A stretch of 64,000 nt of DNA from Oncomelania hupensis (lineage: Eukaryota > Mollusca > Gastropoda > Littorinimorpha > Pomatiopsidae): contig CM072522.1 in the NCBI GenBank assembly GCA_036898135.1, forward strand, positions 5,946,878 to 6,010,877, in the 5' to 3' direction. The notes under the pieces were generated by a model that worked only from the letters and a program-made list of their open reading frames with translations, was not told the DNA's origin and searched no databases. Position 1 is the first letter of the stretch, and each line of letters begins with the position of its first letter. Position numbers and translations under genes: made by a program. Positions 10,867 through 22,915 of this stretch are shown one piece after another.

Positions 10867-11495
10867 TTTTCTTATGCAAGGATTGTGCTTAATTAGTGTC
10901 AAATTTGATTGCACATTGAAATAAAACGGAATATTTGGAACTAACAATTTACAGATAACATAACACACATACACATTTAGTCACACCAACGTTACACTGA
11001 TATTATTACACAAAACATGGTGTCCTTTTCACGTAAGAGTGTGAAATCATAACACACACATACATACACATGCACACACACTCACACACACAGTGGAAAC
11101 ATTGCAAACATTTGCATCAGGCTATCCTTTTGTCATTTGTGTTGAGACAGTGTTTGGCACTTCGGTTGCATGATCCACTGGCAAAGTATTTTATTTATGA
11201 TAATGATCAATATTTATGCTCCTAATCTAGACTGCTCTTGGTGCTTACAGAACAACTTTTAATTGTAAAACAAAATGAGAAAATCTCAACTATTAACAGT
11301 TAGTTAATAACCCTCTAGCACACACACACACACACGTGCGCACTCACACACACACACACACACATTCGGTGATGCCTACACACGCTCCCCAGGAACTATG
11401 ACTTTGCATGCAATATAATTTGTGATATACAGTCAATGATGGTTGGAAAGTTAAGAGGTCAATGTTTCTAAGCTGTAGTGTGGTTGTATGTGCAG
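10867..11495 (+). other. Unique AT-rich sequence with two CA-rich stretches
   Basis: Contains short CA/CACA microsatellite stretches at about 11045-11095 and 11316-11365. It should be the intron upstream of the exon at 11496; no earlier exon could be identified. The acceptor tatgtgcag lies at 11487-11495. Confidence 0.5.
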
Positions 11496-11612
11496 ACAAT
11501 GGTGCATGATGGAGGTGGTGTGCGTTTCACCATTAACTCTCTCAAGATGCATCACATCCAATGGAGCTCTGAAATGTGGTACAGACGCAAAGCTCTCGGC
11601 AAGGCCAGCCAG
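11496..11612 (+). CDS. Internal exon of an unrecognised gene (third-last coding exon)
   Basis: The acceptor gtgcag precedes 11496 and the donor CAG|GTCAGT follows 11612. 117 nt are open in phase 0, containing VRFTINSLKMHHIQWSSEMW and YRRKALGKASQ. The next exon (12473) also starts in phase 0, so the reading frame joins cleanly. Basic and aromatic composition; no signal peptide or membrane segment. The family is not recognised. Confidence 0.65.
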
Positions 11613-12472
11613 GTCAGTACAGTCATAAGGATGGTAATGGTGGTTATAATAAAAATGATTACCCACTGGTGTGGTGGTGGTGATGATGTGAGGCTCTCCA
11701 GCCAGAATGAATGCTTTTTTTTGTGTTGTTTTATTGTACATTTTAAATGTGAGGAGTTGTCTGTTTTATTCCATTGTATTGTTGGCACGCTGCACCAAAA
11801 TCCTTGTAAAGTTTAACGCGGTAAAAAAATTTGTCTTATGATGATGTTGACAAAACTGTACAGAAGCAGTGTCATACTCGTTAAAATTTATTTTTTATTC
11901 AAATTCTGAACAAATTGGTAGAAGGTTGCTATCATAAATGATAAATATAAGATAATTATGATTACCTGTTGTATTATTGGATATGTATGTTGCAAACTGA
12001 TACGAGGAATATCAATGTGTCAGTCGTTTACAGGGACTGCACTGACATTTTCAAAACTGATTTCTTAATTGCTGGGAAGTTTATTGGGAATTAGGCCATA
12101 AAGCGGCCAAGATCTGTTTTGGCTTTTATTGAAGGACAGACTGCGTGCATGGACATTAAAATTGAGTGGAATATGCAGTAATCAGACATTTGTGATCTCA
12201 TATGAAAGCTGGTTCCACAGATGAGAAGCTTTCCTAACTAGGCCAAATCTTTATGCTGTGAAATTGTTATTTTGTTGTAGTGGATTGTGTACTGTCACAG
12301 ATTAACATGGGTATGCATATTTTTAGTTAAGTGCTAAAACTTGTACAATGATGTTCTACGTCCTGGAACTCTTTGACACTGAACCTTTGATTTGTGTCTG
12401 TGTGGTGATGTGTAGAGTGGTGACAGAGACAACCCATTGTGTTATTTATTTGTACTGCTGGTGCTATTTCAG

Positions 12473-12649
12473 TCTCACAGACGCGTGTCACTGGCCAAGC
12501 ATCACAAGTTTGAGAAGTGGGTTGAGGGCAGCGAGTGGTGGCAGGAGCTAAAGAAGCCAGAGAATTTCAGCCTGGAGGCTGACTGTGAGGACTGGATGCT
12601 GGGAAATGGAGAGGAAATCTCCACCAATACCATCACCACACTACAGATT
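12473..12649 (+). CDS. Internal exon of the same gene (second-last coding exon)
   Basis: The acceptor gtgctatttcag precedes 12473 and the donor ATT|GTGAGT follows 12649. 59 codons in phase 0: SHRRVSLAKHHKFEKWVEGS, then EWWQELKKPENFSLEADCED and WMLGNGEEISTNTITTLQI. The exon is hydrophilic and rich in Trp and Glu, with the look of a conserved cytoplasmic domain. The WMLGNGEE segment could be a short binding motif. Composition and splice sites argue for a real exon although I cannot name the family. Confidence 0.7.
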
Positions 12650-12954
12650 GTGAGTAGAGTTTTCACATTTATCATTTTGGCTTTTAACATAGTTGATTCA
12701 CTAAAATAGGTTTTAAAATGTTTCCTGATTGACCCAGATTTGGTCACAACTGGGGCCTACTTTATATTGCTAGGCCAAGGTAGGGTTGAACACAGGCCTG
12801 TGTGTTCTCATAGCATCATGAAAGCTGATCATATGCAAACATCACAGCTACAATGCCACAATAAGACACAAAAGGATAAAGCTGCTTGTTGTTGCTGTTG
12901 TTTACATTATGTTAGTAATGTGTATAATATATCTGTGTTGATTTCTATTTGCAG

Positions 12955-13233
12955 TGGAACAGCGCACCTTCCAAGAAGTCGCCGTACTACCCATATAAGC
13001 ATTACCGTGTACGCCGCATCAAGGCTCCCTCCCCCCAGTCCATCCCCTCAACCACACTCAACCCTCTCTCCTCCCTCCCTTCCTCTGCTCCCAGTGCTAT
13101 CAGCGTGTCTTCATCTCTCGGAGCAGTTTATGTCAGCAATGCTTTGTCTCCGTTGGAGATGAGACCCGGATCAAGGCCTGGGTCAAGGCCAGGGTCACGA
13201 CCTAGTTCTCGACCTGGCACTCCTGCGGAATAA
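12955..13233 (+). CDS. Terminal coding exon of the same gene, SRPG-repeat tail
   Basis: The acceptor ttctatttgcag precedes 12955; the frame stays open for 92 codons to TAA at 13231-13233. It begins WNSAPSKKSPYYPYKHYRVR, continues with a long Ser/Pro-rich, probably disordered region, and ends with tandem SRPG units (GSRPGSRPGSRPSSRPGTPAE, about five repeats). Joined to the two preceding exons, all in phase 0, it gives 190 contiguous residues of the C-terminus. The proline/serine tail suggests a cytoplasmic tail or scaffold interaction region. N-terminal exons lie upstream, outside what I can identify. Confidence 0.7.
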   Translation, partial: WNSAPSKKSPYYPYKHYRVRRIKAPSPQSIPSTTLNPLSSLPSSAPSAISVSSSLGAVYVSNALSPLEMRPGSRPGSRPGSRPSSRPGTPAE

Positions 13234-13266
13234 GTTGACACAAAGCGCATGAACATTTCTTTTAAA

Positions 13267-13297
<31 letters not shown>

Positions 13298-13800
13298 TAT
13301 TATCCCTCCTTTCACTGCTAATGGCGCATGATGCGACTGTAGGGCTGAACATGGAAGTTGCATTTGTACAACAGGACTACTGATGGGAGAGAACTCGGAC
13401 TGTAGTGCGTGTATGTGTTTGTGTATGTGTGTGTTTATTCACCTCCCCCCCCACCAGCGCTGCGACCATGCCCCTCGGCGTGGAGATATTTACGCTCTTT
13501 TTAAATTATTCATTCATTCATTTATTCATAATGAATATTTGATGTTGTATTGTGTGTAGGTGCGCTATTATTGTCTGCAGTTCTGTACAGCTGGCGTTAA
13601 AAGGGTTAATATCGTTATTGAGATGATAACAGCTGTTTATTGAACAAAACTTGCGAAGGAAGGGTTAAAAAAAAAGAAGATTGAGACCTTGTCGCCACCT
13701 CCCATACTCCTCCCAACCCCTTGAGTTACAGATGCCGGACTTGTGATTTGTATTTATGCTCCCACAGTGGAATAAATGTACCATGTGGTGACATTTCAGG
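13234..13800 (+). other. 3' UTR of the preceding gene with polyadenylation signal
   Basis: Follows the TAA stop. It contains an (ATT)n run at 13265-13305 and a GT-rich segment near 13405-13435. An AATAAA hexamer at 13771-13776 is followed by GT-rich sequence (tgtggtgac), consistent with a cleavage/polyadenylation site. The exact cleavage point cannot be set from sequence alone. Confidence 0.5.
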
Positions 13801-14094
13801 AAGGACACGGTGAGGTTTTGAGGGTTTTACAATTATTTTATGTTGAAGGAACTTTTAGGCTCATGTCAATTCTTGTGTGTATAAAATGTTATCTTTTAAA
13901 TAATGTGGTCAGATTTCAGATCTGATCCATTCAGATCTGTGTATGTTTTGTTTGTCACTGAAGTATGTAACATGAAAGTCAATGGAAATACAGCTTCATT
14001 ATTTGATCGAAAAATGTGAAAGTTATTTCGGATGAAAATTAATTTTATGACTTTTTATTATGTAGTTTGACATTTGTTATCTTTATTTTTGACT

Positions 14095-16235
14095 GGCATG
14101 CATAGCACTGTCAGTCTATGTAGTAAACAACCCAACCCCACCCCTCCAACATTTTCCCACATGTTTTCAAATCTGTGCAAGTCCTAAATAACCCAAAAAT
14201 GATATTAAAAACTTGTTTGTGTCTGTCCATCCGAGTGTGCAAAACTTGCAAGTGGCATATCTCAGAAACTATTTGATCTATTGCCAGCAAACTGGGTAGG
14301 ATGGTGTATACCAATAAAAAGGATCAGTGAATGAATGACTTCACTTCAAGGCTAAGGCTATTGGATCAACAAATGTTAGTCAAAAAAATGACAAATTTTC
14401 ACAAAATGTTCCCTTTTTTAAAAGTTATTAATATTGAACATGATTCTTTAATGCATGATAAATATCAATGAGACACACATACTTGCAAATTTGGTCACAG
14501 TGATCGCGCTAGATATCTTAAACTGGTGTGAAATCATGAGCTGACCACAATGCTCTCGCGAAAATCGGTCAACCTGCAGTGCAACCAGTCAAAGGCAAAC
14601 AATGACTAAATCAGTGTTTATTAATCACAAATCCCCCATAGTCACTTCGATCAATCTTTTTTCTCAGTTCCTGTTTTGTTACTGTCAAAAGAGCTTCTTC
14701 CATATCAGCTACAGTTTCATGGTGTTGTAAATTATGAGTATGACAATGAGTGACAGCTTCAGCAGGCTTTCGAACTTAGAGGTGGGAATATTTTCTTGTG
14801 CCATGTACAGGACTGTCCGAATCTGTTCATTGAGACACTCTTTCTCACTTTGTTTGGCTTGCTCAGATACAGATTTCATCCAACGCTGCTTCTCCGATGT
14901 TCCTACAGCATTTCTATGATTTAGTGATTTGGACTGATCGTCCAGTGTATCCGTTTTTACTGATGGGTTTTTGCACAATCTGCACAAAACAAGACAAAGT
15001 TCTCCCACTTTCCCTCCGTCTACAACCACAGAAACTCTTTGGACTATTTTTCCTGGAATCGTCTGGCATTGGATGATGCTGATGTTCATGGTTTCTTTTG
15101 CACAGATTGAGACTCTGGCTGTGAGACTCTGGCTGTGTGGACATACTAGGCAGTAAAGCACTTTCAATTTCAATATCCAACAATTGGGCCTTTTTTGAGG
15201 CAAAAACGACAGCAGTGATCTTTACATCATGGTTATGATAGTAATGGCCTCAAGTGTGCGAGCAAAGAGTGGAGCCGGAGTTTGCATACATGAATTTCCA
15301 GGATGATTGCATGCCAACATTAGCATCCTGCTGTTATTTTGAGGTCATATTTGACATGTTGTTAACACAACCTTGCGGCACCGTCAACAATTTGTTTTTC
15401 ATGTGAAGATGGCAACATTCTATGATTCTGCTCTTTGCAATCCGCTATAAACAATGACTAACTAACTATCAACATTACACCTGTCACAACAAGCCATTCA
15501 ACTCTCTCTCTCTCTTACAAAGCATTACTAAAATATTATTTTTACACTTTATTTTTTCCCCGGTCAAACCAAATAACAACTGGTATGTCTGATCGAGCAC
15601 CCATTTTTTAATCTGTATTGGCAAATCTCAATCGATAAAATACCGGCAATTACTGATAAACGTGATCCCTGGGTCAACTTCGCTCCAAGGTCAAGGTCAC
15701 TGGAGCGATTCAAAGTCGATTTGTATTCATTGAAGTGACCTTGACCCTAAACTACTAGAGTTACACAATCCAAACTTCTTGTATTTAGAGATAGTAGATT
15801 GAGCTTTTTTTTTTTTTTTTATATATATGTCATAGAGGTCATTTTAGGCCTTACAACATTAAAACGTTTCTCTTTGTACAGAGGAATGGCTTTATATTTG
15901 ATCCATAGTATGCATCAAGATTAGATTTTTTGATCATACATGAGCATCAGAGGTCATGTGAACATTAAGGTCATCCCAAGATCAAGGTCACTGAAGGTCA
16001 ATGTCATCCCAATGCCACTTTTTTGCGTAATACAACTTTTGCTGTAGTTTATTTGTATATGGAGCCTGAGGTCAAGATCAAGAGCATAGAAAGGTCAGTC
16101 AGTATTACTTTGCATTTTAATGCCACCGTTTCATTTCTTTCTTTTTTTTTCTGGTCACTCACTTTGATGTTAAATATCGTTCCATAGTAACATGTGAGTG
16201 ATATGGGCTTTGCCCTTGTAAAATGTTTGTTGACA
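14095..16235. repeat. CCTTGAC-rich dispersed repeat, long copy
   Basis: A diverged copy of a family that recurs at 18600-19150 and 22915-23400. Shared landmarks: gtatacca..., gatcagtgaatgaatgacttcacttcaag, atgttagtcaaaaa, ttttcacaaaatg, tccaaggtcaaggtcact, gaagtgaccttgaccctaaac and, at the right end, gtgagtgatatgggctttgcccttgta (compare gtgagccatataggctttggccttgta at 23370). The long copy holds an inserted hAT-like coding remnant at 14709-15203. The class of the repeat is not determined; the lack of coding potential suggests a non-autonomous element. Confidence 0.65.
14709..15203 (-). pseudogene. Possible hAT-like/ZNF862-type coding remnant
   Basis: A 164-residue frame on the minus strand. 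It contains LCRLCKNPSVKTDTLDDQSK, then SLNHRNAVGTSEKQRWMKSV and QAKQSEKECLNEQIRTVLYM, and AQENIPTSKFESLLKL. The arrangement of a C-x2-C pair, a following His, and an alpha-helical YMAQENIP..KFESLLKL segment recalls the N-terminal part of ZNF862/KIAA1586-like hAT-derived proteins. The expected transposase core does not follow. It is either a decayed transposon fragment or chance; I lean to the former. Confidence 0.35.
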
Positions 16236-16970
16236 TTGTAACTGACAATGTTTGCTTGTGGCCTTTGGCAGTTGTAGTGTGCACATATGTTGTGTTTATT
16301 TACATTTGATCACAAACTTGCCAAGTGCAAAACATAGTTTGGAAATGTTCAATTAAAGGTAATTGCTGTATTATAATACAGTTACTGGCTGAAAGAGTTG
16401 TGGAGATTGTTTATTGGTTTGACAATTGAACCCAAAGCATGCAGCCAATATGCTGTGCACTGTCACTATGTTTTTTGCCTGAACTTTTACAGTGATTGGC
16501 TTCTTTTATATACCACAGAGGGGAATTGAGATATCATCTAAAAGAGTAATCACAAAAAGTTAATTCTTACATGAACATTGGCAGGAATTGAACCTAAATG
16601 ATCATTGATCCCTAGAGCTACTATGACCAGCTGCTGTATATTGTTTGTCAATGAAAGTTGAATGTAAGGGTAGAGGTGTATATGTGAAGATTGTATTGGC
16701 GTACCATGTCAGTACAAAGGATACAACTAATGAACATCTCGCATCAAAGTCAATAATATGGCATTGCCTTTTTGTTGTATTCATAGTTGACAGGAAAATC
16801 TTTGTCGGGATGCTGCTTGTCAGTTCCCTTTCTGTGAAACGATGTCAAATTTATCAGTGACTAACAGAATAACGTAAAGATATGAAATGTTGCTTCCAAT
16901 ATTTCTTGTATCGTGGTGCTTTATGGAGTTATAAAATCTGATCAGTTTGAATTTGTCTGGTATGTTATGT

Positions 16971-17679
16971 ACCCCTTGGGGTCATGAGCAATCTTGCCAC
17001 TGTAGATTGTTCAAACCTATAAAGGGAACAGTGAAAGCCACAGTTGAAAACCTGTCTTTCCTTTATAGGCAAGACGCTTCACTGCGGCAACAGTACCCCC
17101 GTTGGAGTGCCGGGGGTTTTCAGTATAAATAGTATCCCCGCTTTATGGAAGTTTAGTGCTTTGAATTCCCACTGTCGCTGTCTTCCTCATTTGCTCTTTC
17201 CTATTCTTGCTCTGTCCTTCACTCTGCTATACTATCTTCTTCTTCGCTAGATCAATGACCTACCTTTTTTCTTGAAAACTCTTCCTGGACAGGACTCCTT
17301 GTTTGTGTGTGGGGTCTGTTGGATCAGCTTGGGAGTGTTGGACGCTTTCTGCCGGGTGGTCACTAGGGCTTCCTATGAATGTACTATTTCGCACTATAGG
17401 CGTTTTGTATGTATGTGTTTGGTTGATGATTTATAATGATGTTTGTATTCTATTTTGTTTTTGTAACCGGGGTGTTCGCGTAGTTGAGGTCAACCCTCAG
17501 CCGTCCCCCGCGTGGGATGTCTTTATTGTAAGGTGGCTGGCCGGTGGAGGGCATTCACTTTTCCCACTGGGGTTGTTTCAGCAGATCTTTTATGCGGATC
17601 GGGGGTTGTCCGGTCCTGCTTTGGCTCGGAAGAGTCCGCTGGACCTAAAGCAACAATAAATCAATCAATCAATCAATCA
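16971..17679 (+). mobile_element. SINE-A family copy, full length, with 12-bp TSD
   Basis: Begins accccttggggtcatgagc and ends in (aatc)n. It is flanked by ggtatgttatgt at 16959-16970 and 17680-17691, a perfect 12-bp target-site duplication. Internal landmarks: gttcaaacctataaaggg near the 5' end (GTTCAAACC fits a pol III B box), agtataaatagtatcccc, ccggtggagggcattcac, cagatcttttatgcggatc and gtccgctggacctaaagcaa. No coding capacity. A variable-length TSD plus a simple-repeat tail indicate target-primed reverse transcription. Confidence 0.9.
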
Positions 17680-17890
17680 GGTATGTTATGTCTTGTTAAA
17701 CTTGTCTGAAGACTTTGCAGTTTGTGTCACAGAGAATGGTAGATATTTGAAAAACTCGGCATTATGAAGTATTAAAAATATTTCCATGCTTGGACAAATT
17801 GAGAAATTGTAGTCATATTGTTATCCTGCCTGATTATTTCCCACAAACTCTCTCTCTTTCTTTCTCTCTCTCTCTATCTCACACACACAA

Positions 17891-17959
<69 letters not shown>

Positions 17960-18600
17960 TTTCCTCATATTCTCTCACCCACACACTGTTGCCCTTCAGC
18001 ACACTCCTGTATCATGTGTATGTCCTGATTGACACACAAAGTCCTGGAACGCGCTCTGTTCAGTATGTTGTAGTCATTGAAATATTCCGTTTTAACATGT
18101 TTTGTATGCCAAGCATTGGCTTTCAGTTTAAATACTTTGAATTTGTGGTGTTTACTGTGTGTGCAGCAACAGGCGTCAGTTTGACAATGTCTGTGTGAAA
18201 AATGAAATGATGTATTGTGTTTTTGAGATTTGATGATTTGTAACTGAGCAGTGTGTCAGCTGTGCTGTATGGCACACACAGTCAACAGGTCTTTAGTCCA
18301 CACACACGTTAGTGGAAAATGTCAAGACTCGTTGGAGTATATTTATGGCATTTCCTTCGCTCTTTGGTCATAGGGGAGAGGCATGTGGGACTTTGTCTGG
18401 GCCAGCTTCATGGTAGTACACATCACCCCTATTCCACTGCCAGTGTTGTCAGCCTTAGTTGTCAGGTCAGCTCTTCAGCAAACTAGAATTGTTGAAATGA
18501 AGCAGTGATGTCAACAGAATGAAGAAACTTCAGTATAGTACTTAGATGTAAGAATTTTGATTCACATGCATTGCAGCGTGAGTCTTTGTATTCATCCAAA
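17680..18600. other. Non-coding stretch with a (CA)n microsatellite
   Basis: Contains a CT-rich stretch and then a long CA repeat at about 17880-17956. Other than this I see nothing supportable; the open frames across it are repeat artefacts. Confidence 0.7.
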
Positions 18601-19150
18601 TAATTTTTGCAAACCTATGCGAAATGTCCTAAATAGTCCAAAAATTATATAGGAAAAAAATGTCCATCTGTCTGCCGTCTGTGCACAACTTTAAAGTGGC
18701 TAAGTGCTCACAACCTGTTTCAACTATCACAACCAAACTTGGTAAGATAGTGTATACCCATCAGACCTCATAAATGATCAGCGAATGAATCATTTCACTT
18801 CAAGTTCAAGGTCACATGGTCATCAAATGTTAGTTAAAAATGGCAATTTTTCACAAAATTAAATTTTTTTCTAGGTTATTAATATTGAAGTTATGATTTG
18901 TTGATGCATCATAGATATCAATGGAACACACATACTTTGCAGATTTGGTCAACCTCACTCCAAGGTCAAGGTCACTGAAGCTGTCCAAAGTTGGTTTGTA
19001 TGGGTACTTTGAAGTGACCTTGACTCTGAACTATGAGAGATATAAAGCCCCAAAGTGTTGTATTTAGAGATGATAGCTTGATTTTTCATCTGTTCTGTGT
19101 TTGAGTTGATCTTGAAGCTCAAGGTCATTTTAGGCCTTGCAAAAACCTAC
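18600..19150. repeat. CCTTGAC-rich dispersed repeat, second copy
   Basis: Shares gatcagcgaatgaatcattt, cacttcaagttcaaggtcac, atgttagttaaaaatgg, ttttcacaaaatt, ctccaaggtcaaggtcactg and tgaagtgaccttgactctgaa with the copy at 14095-16235, in the same orientation and order but without the 2-kb expansion. Confidence 0.7.
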
Positions 19151-19349
19151 CAAAAATAGGTCATCATACAGTAGAAGGGCTGTTTATTAAACTTTCACCG
19201 AGCTAGCCTTTGGACTACACACAAACGCCGATGTGGGTCGTTTAGGACCCATACTTTTCACAGAAGGATTTTGGTGATTACTCCTATTGCGACTATTCTT
19301 ATTTCTACTCTGTGGTCATTTAGGACCCACGCTTTTTGTACACACTGTG

Positions 19350-21480
19350 TAACACAGTTTGGCACGTCGCCATGCCCTGATCTCTACCAAAAGCTTATAG
19401 ACATCATCAGCGATCATGGTTTCGAGCAGATGGTGATGTTTTCTACAAGGCTTGACAACACGCTCGACTTGTTATTAACCAATGCCCCAGAACAGATCCC
19501 ATATGTCGAGCCAATACCTTGACTCTCGGACAATACTATCGGGTACACGGACATCCATGTGCAGAAGAAAAAGCCAGTGTCCAGGCCAGTCCCTCTATAC
19601 AACAAAGCCGATTGAGAAGGTCTCAGAGTAGCAATCAGCAGTATCCCCTCTCACAACCTTAGCGCCCAGGGTGAGTCCTCAATTAGGTGCTGTGGGACTA
19701 CTTCTGGACTAAGCAAAAGCTTCTATAAGCAAAAGTCATCAACCCTGGATAACCTCTACAATCCACCGACTCAATAACAGGCATGAAAGGGCAAACAGGA
19801 GATGGAAGAAGACTGGCTCCACTGAACACCATGATAAAATGAAGCGCAGTAGAGAAACCCAGCTCCACATCTGCCGAGGCTACTGGAATTATGTGAACAG
19901 CACCTTGATCTCAAAGGATCCCTCGAAGCAAACCCCAAAGTACAAGCGCTTCTTGTCCTTAATCAAGAATCTGATTGTCAGCCGCCGGAGTAATCCTTCT
20001 GAAGGTCAACAGCGCCCTGCGTTCAGACCCCAAAGGGAAAGCAGAGGCGCTGAATGGACAGTCTCAGTCGGTGTTTGGGGATGGCAGGACGTACACAGAG
20101 GAGGAATTAAATGACGAGTGTAAGATGCTGTGTAGAGGCGTTCATCCGTTTGACAGCATCACCATCTCTGAAGAAGGCGTCAGATGGGACACTTTGAGAG
20201 AAACAACATCCTCTGCCCACAGCAGCATGGTTTCAAAAGACAGCACTCCTGCAAGTCGTAGGTGAGTGAAATAGTGGACGACTTGTTGACAACATGAAAG
20301 CGGGCCTTCAAACAGACATGGACCTGGCCAAAGTCTTTGACAGAGTTAACCAGTCTGCTTCTCCACAAGCTGCGCTGTTGCGGGTCCAGGGCAACGTACT
20401 CCGCTGGATTGAGAGTTTTTTGTTGGAGAGGCGTCAGACAATCATGGTTGACGGCACCCAGTCAGAATACATCAGTCGGAATACATACAGCGAGCATTGT
20501 GGCCAAGTGGGCTAAGACCAGTGGCGCCTGACAGGTGTGGGTTCGATCCAGCATCTGGGCGTTATGTTTCTCCGAATATTATTTACTTTCGACTCGGGCA
20601 ACGTCTCGGGGATTTTCTCCGGGTACTCCGGTTTGCTCCCCCAGCAAAATTTCAACAATCACAAAATAATGTTAGATAGGTTGGGTTTGGGCGCGCCACT
20701 GGCTGCGACTATGCCTTCCCCAAGGGATGGCGGCCCAGAGTTTCCCGATAGAAAAGGATAATAAACTGCAACCAAAAAACAAAAAAAAAATCCCCCCCAA
20801 AATCAATGTTAGGTCAGGGGTCACCCAAGGCTCAGTAATAGGCCTTGCCTTTTCTTGGCTTACATCAACGACCTCCCAGACACCCTATCATCACTGTCCA
20901 GACTGTTTGCTGATGACACTGCTGCCTATAGAATGATTGCTGGCCAAGACGACCAAGCTGAGCTACAATACGACCTCCACTGCTTGGCGGAATGGGAGGC
21001 AAGCTCGGACATGCAGTTTTGCCAGTCTCCAGACACAGAACAACCCTGGCATGTTCCTACCATCTGCGCAGTCACACGCTGGATACGGTATCATCAACAA
21101 AGCACCTGGTACTCCAGAAGGAGATCAGCTGGGACCAACATATTGATGCCATCACGGCCAAGACCAGCAAAACTCTTCAGTTTTTGCGATGGAACTTGAA
21201 GATAGCTTCCACCAAACTGTGGGAAAAAGGTGTACATAGTCTTCATTCAGCCCATCCTGGAATACGCTAGCTCAGTATGGGATCCTGACACGAAGAGCTA
21301 GAGGAATATTGAGAAAATCGAGGTAATATAGTGACGGGTGGCACATTCCGTTCTGAACCGCTATCGCAACATCTCTAGTGTGAGCTCCATGAATGGATGT
21401 CTAGGATTTCCCACTCTCAAGAGCTGATGAAAAAAAGCCAGAGTCAACATGCTGAAGAAAATCAGAACTGGCTAGGCCCA
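19350..21480 (+). pseudogene. Decayed CR1/Jockey-like LINE, interrupted by a SINE
   Basis: Fragments in several frames: endonuclease end at 19360-19520 (MVMFSTRLDNTLDLLLTNAP); RT fingers at 19975-20265 (SQSVFGDGRTYTEEELNDEC); palm A at 20294-20490 (AGLQTDMDLAKVFDRVNQSA, LRWIESFLLERRQTIMVDGT); palm B/C at 20812-21000 (RSGVTQGSVIGLAFS, AYINDLPDTLSSLSRLFADD); and thumb to about 21480. The FADD box is preserved but frameshifts and stops are frequent. A tRNA-derived SINE sits at 20496-20800, between the QSEYI segment and the GVTQGS motif. The clade assignment is approximate. Confidence 0.75.
20496..20810 (+). mobile_element. tRNA-derived SINE inserted in the LINE
   Basis: Pol III promoter boxes are visible: A box tggccaagtgg at about 20501-20511 and B box gggttcgatcc at about 20539-20549. 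A core with tctccgggtactccggtttg follows, then an A-rich tail (aaaaaacaaaaaaaaaatc) at about 20775-20800. The same core motif occurs on the minus strand at 40250-40290. It is not a functional tRNA: no acceptor stem closes and the sequence continues into SINE body. Confidence 0.75.
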
Positions 21481-22039
21481 GGTGTGACACAGAAAGCCGC
21501 AGCCCGCGCCTGCCCGCAGCCGCAGAGGTCATGATCTGCAGTACCAGCTGACCCAGTGCAGGACAGGAAGTTCTCCTTGCCCCTCCCTATCAGGGAGTGG
21601 AACACCCTCTCAATCACAATCCCCTGACCCATCTGACCTGCACCCTGCTGTCAGTCAGTCCTTAACAAACACTACTACTCGTCTGCCCCTAACCCCCACC
21701 CTCCCTACTTCTGTATCCAACCCAAACTGTTTCTAATGCTAGTTTATTACCATTTTAAAATATTTATATTTTATTCTTATTTATTTATTTTTCATATTAA
21801 ATGTGCTGGTGCAGCGATTTGTAGGCCTGGTACAGCGTTAGGCTGTGCTGGGGCTGGTACTCAGGCCTCCGCTTGCTGTGGCTGGAATACATTTGCCAAG
21901 TCCAGCAGCTCAACGTATAGTTGAGCTTATAGCAAGTAAGCCTATGTTATCCTGCGCTTTTCTTTCTCTGTAAAATGTCTGGGTCTTAAACGAGTACGAC
22001 CCACATAGTTGTTTGTAGTTGAAAATCAGACGTTTATTT

Positions 22040-22915
22040 TTTCACCTATCCTATCATATCCTATCCGATCCTGTAACTCGAAGGTCGTAAGGGCACCACA
22101 AATAATCGTTACAACTAGCGTACTCCATCTTTCTGGCTGATGGTGCAGTAATTTTCACATTCCTGAAGGTTACCTTTTTGGAGAAGAGTGATGACAAGCG
22201 ACTGGGTCCATGGTATATGCCACTCCCCACTCTGCCAGATCTTGTTACAGATAATGGTGAGTGCGTCAATCATCGATTCTCCTTCTGCTTGAAGCAGTTC
22301 CGCGGGTATGTTGTCCACTCCAGCTGACTACCCCTTCTTTAGTGATTGCACTGCTGACTCAACTTCTTCTCCGAGAATTGGGAGGATTTCTTCTTCTCTG
22401 TCCTGGGGACATGCTAGAACTGATGGGTCTCCGTTTGGTGTGTGGTTGTATAGGTCAGGGCAGTACGCTGTCCATCTGTCCAAGACTTCTTGTTCTTCTG
22501 TAAGGCATATGCCAGACTTGCTTTGGATCGTGGGGACCTTGGGCTGTTTAACACTTGTCAGCCGCTTCACAGTCTGGTAGGTCTTCTTGCTGTTGTTCTT
22601 GTTCAGACTGTTCTGTATTTCCTGGCATAGATCTTTTATCCAGTTCTCATTAGCATGCCTTTTCGGATGTCATTGTTGATTTTTCAGTAGGCATCAGCTC
22701 CCTGTGAGGTGTTCTTTTTCTTTTTCATCTTTCTTCGTTTATCACACAGGTCCAAAAGTTTAGGTGTGATCCACGTTTTTTTCTTTGGCAGTGCTTGCCA
22801 AGGATCTCAGTGGCGGCATCTGTTACAGCTGAGTTGAAGGTGGTGGTCATGGCGTTGACATCTACTTCACCAGCTCCCAAAATGAGCAGTGATGCAAATT
22901 TCCCTCCAATCGGTA
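22040..22915 (-). pseudogene. Internally deleted RTE LINE copy
   Basis: On the minus strand, 22915-22131 encodes the linker between endonuclease and RT and the RT start (QPKVPTIQSKSGICLTEEQE, VLDRWTAYCPDLYNHTPNGD). It ends at the segment equivalent to KKGNLQECENYCTIS. It then jumps to the extreme C-terminus and 3' UTR (22130-22040, tatcctatcc repeats). About 1 kb of RT is missing compared with the copy at 35225-38760. Confidence 0.8.

Noticed and set aside
12740..13162. 140-aa plus-strand ORF overlapping the terminal exon
   Set aside because: It reads through an intron and uses a different frame from the spliced gene; its Pro/Ser-rich end is the shifted translation of the real exon.
17790..18198. 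ORFs over the CA repeat
   Set aside because: The apparent His/Thr-rich proteins are translations of a (CA)n microsatellite.
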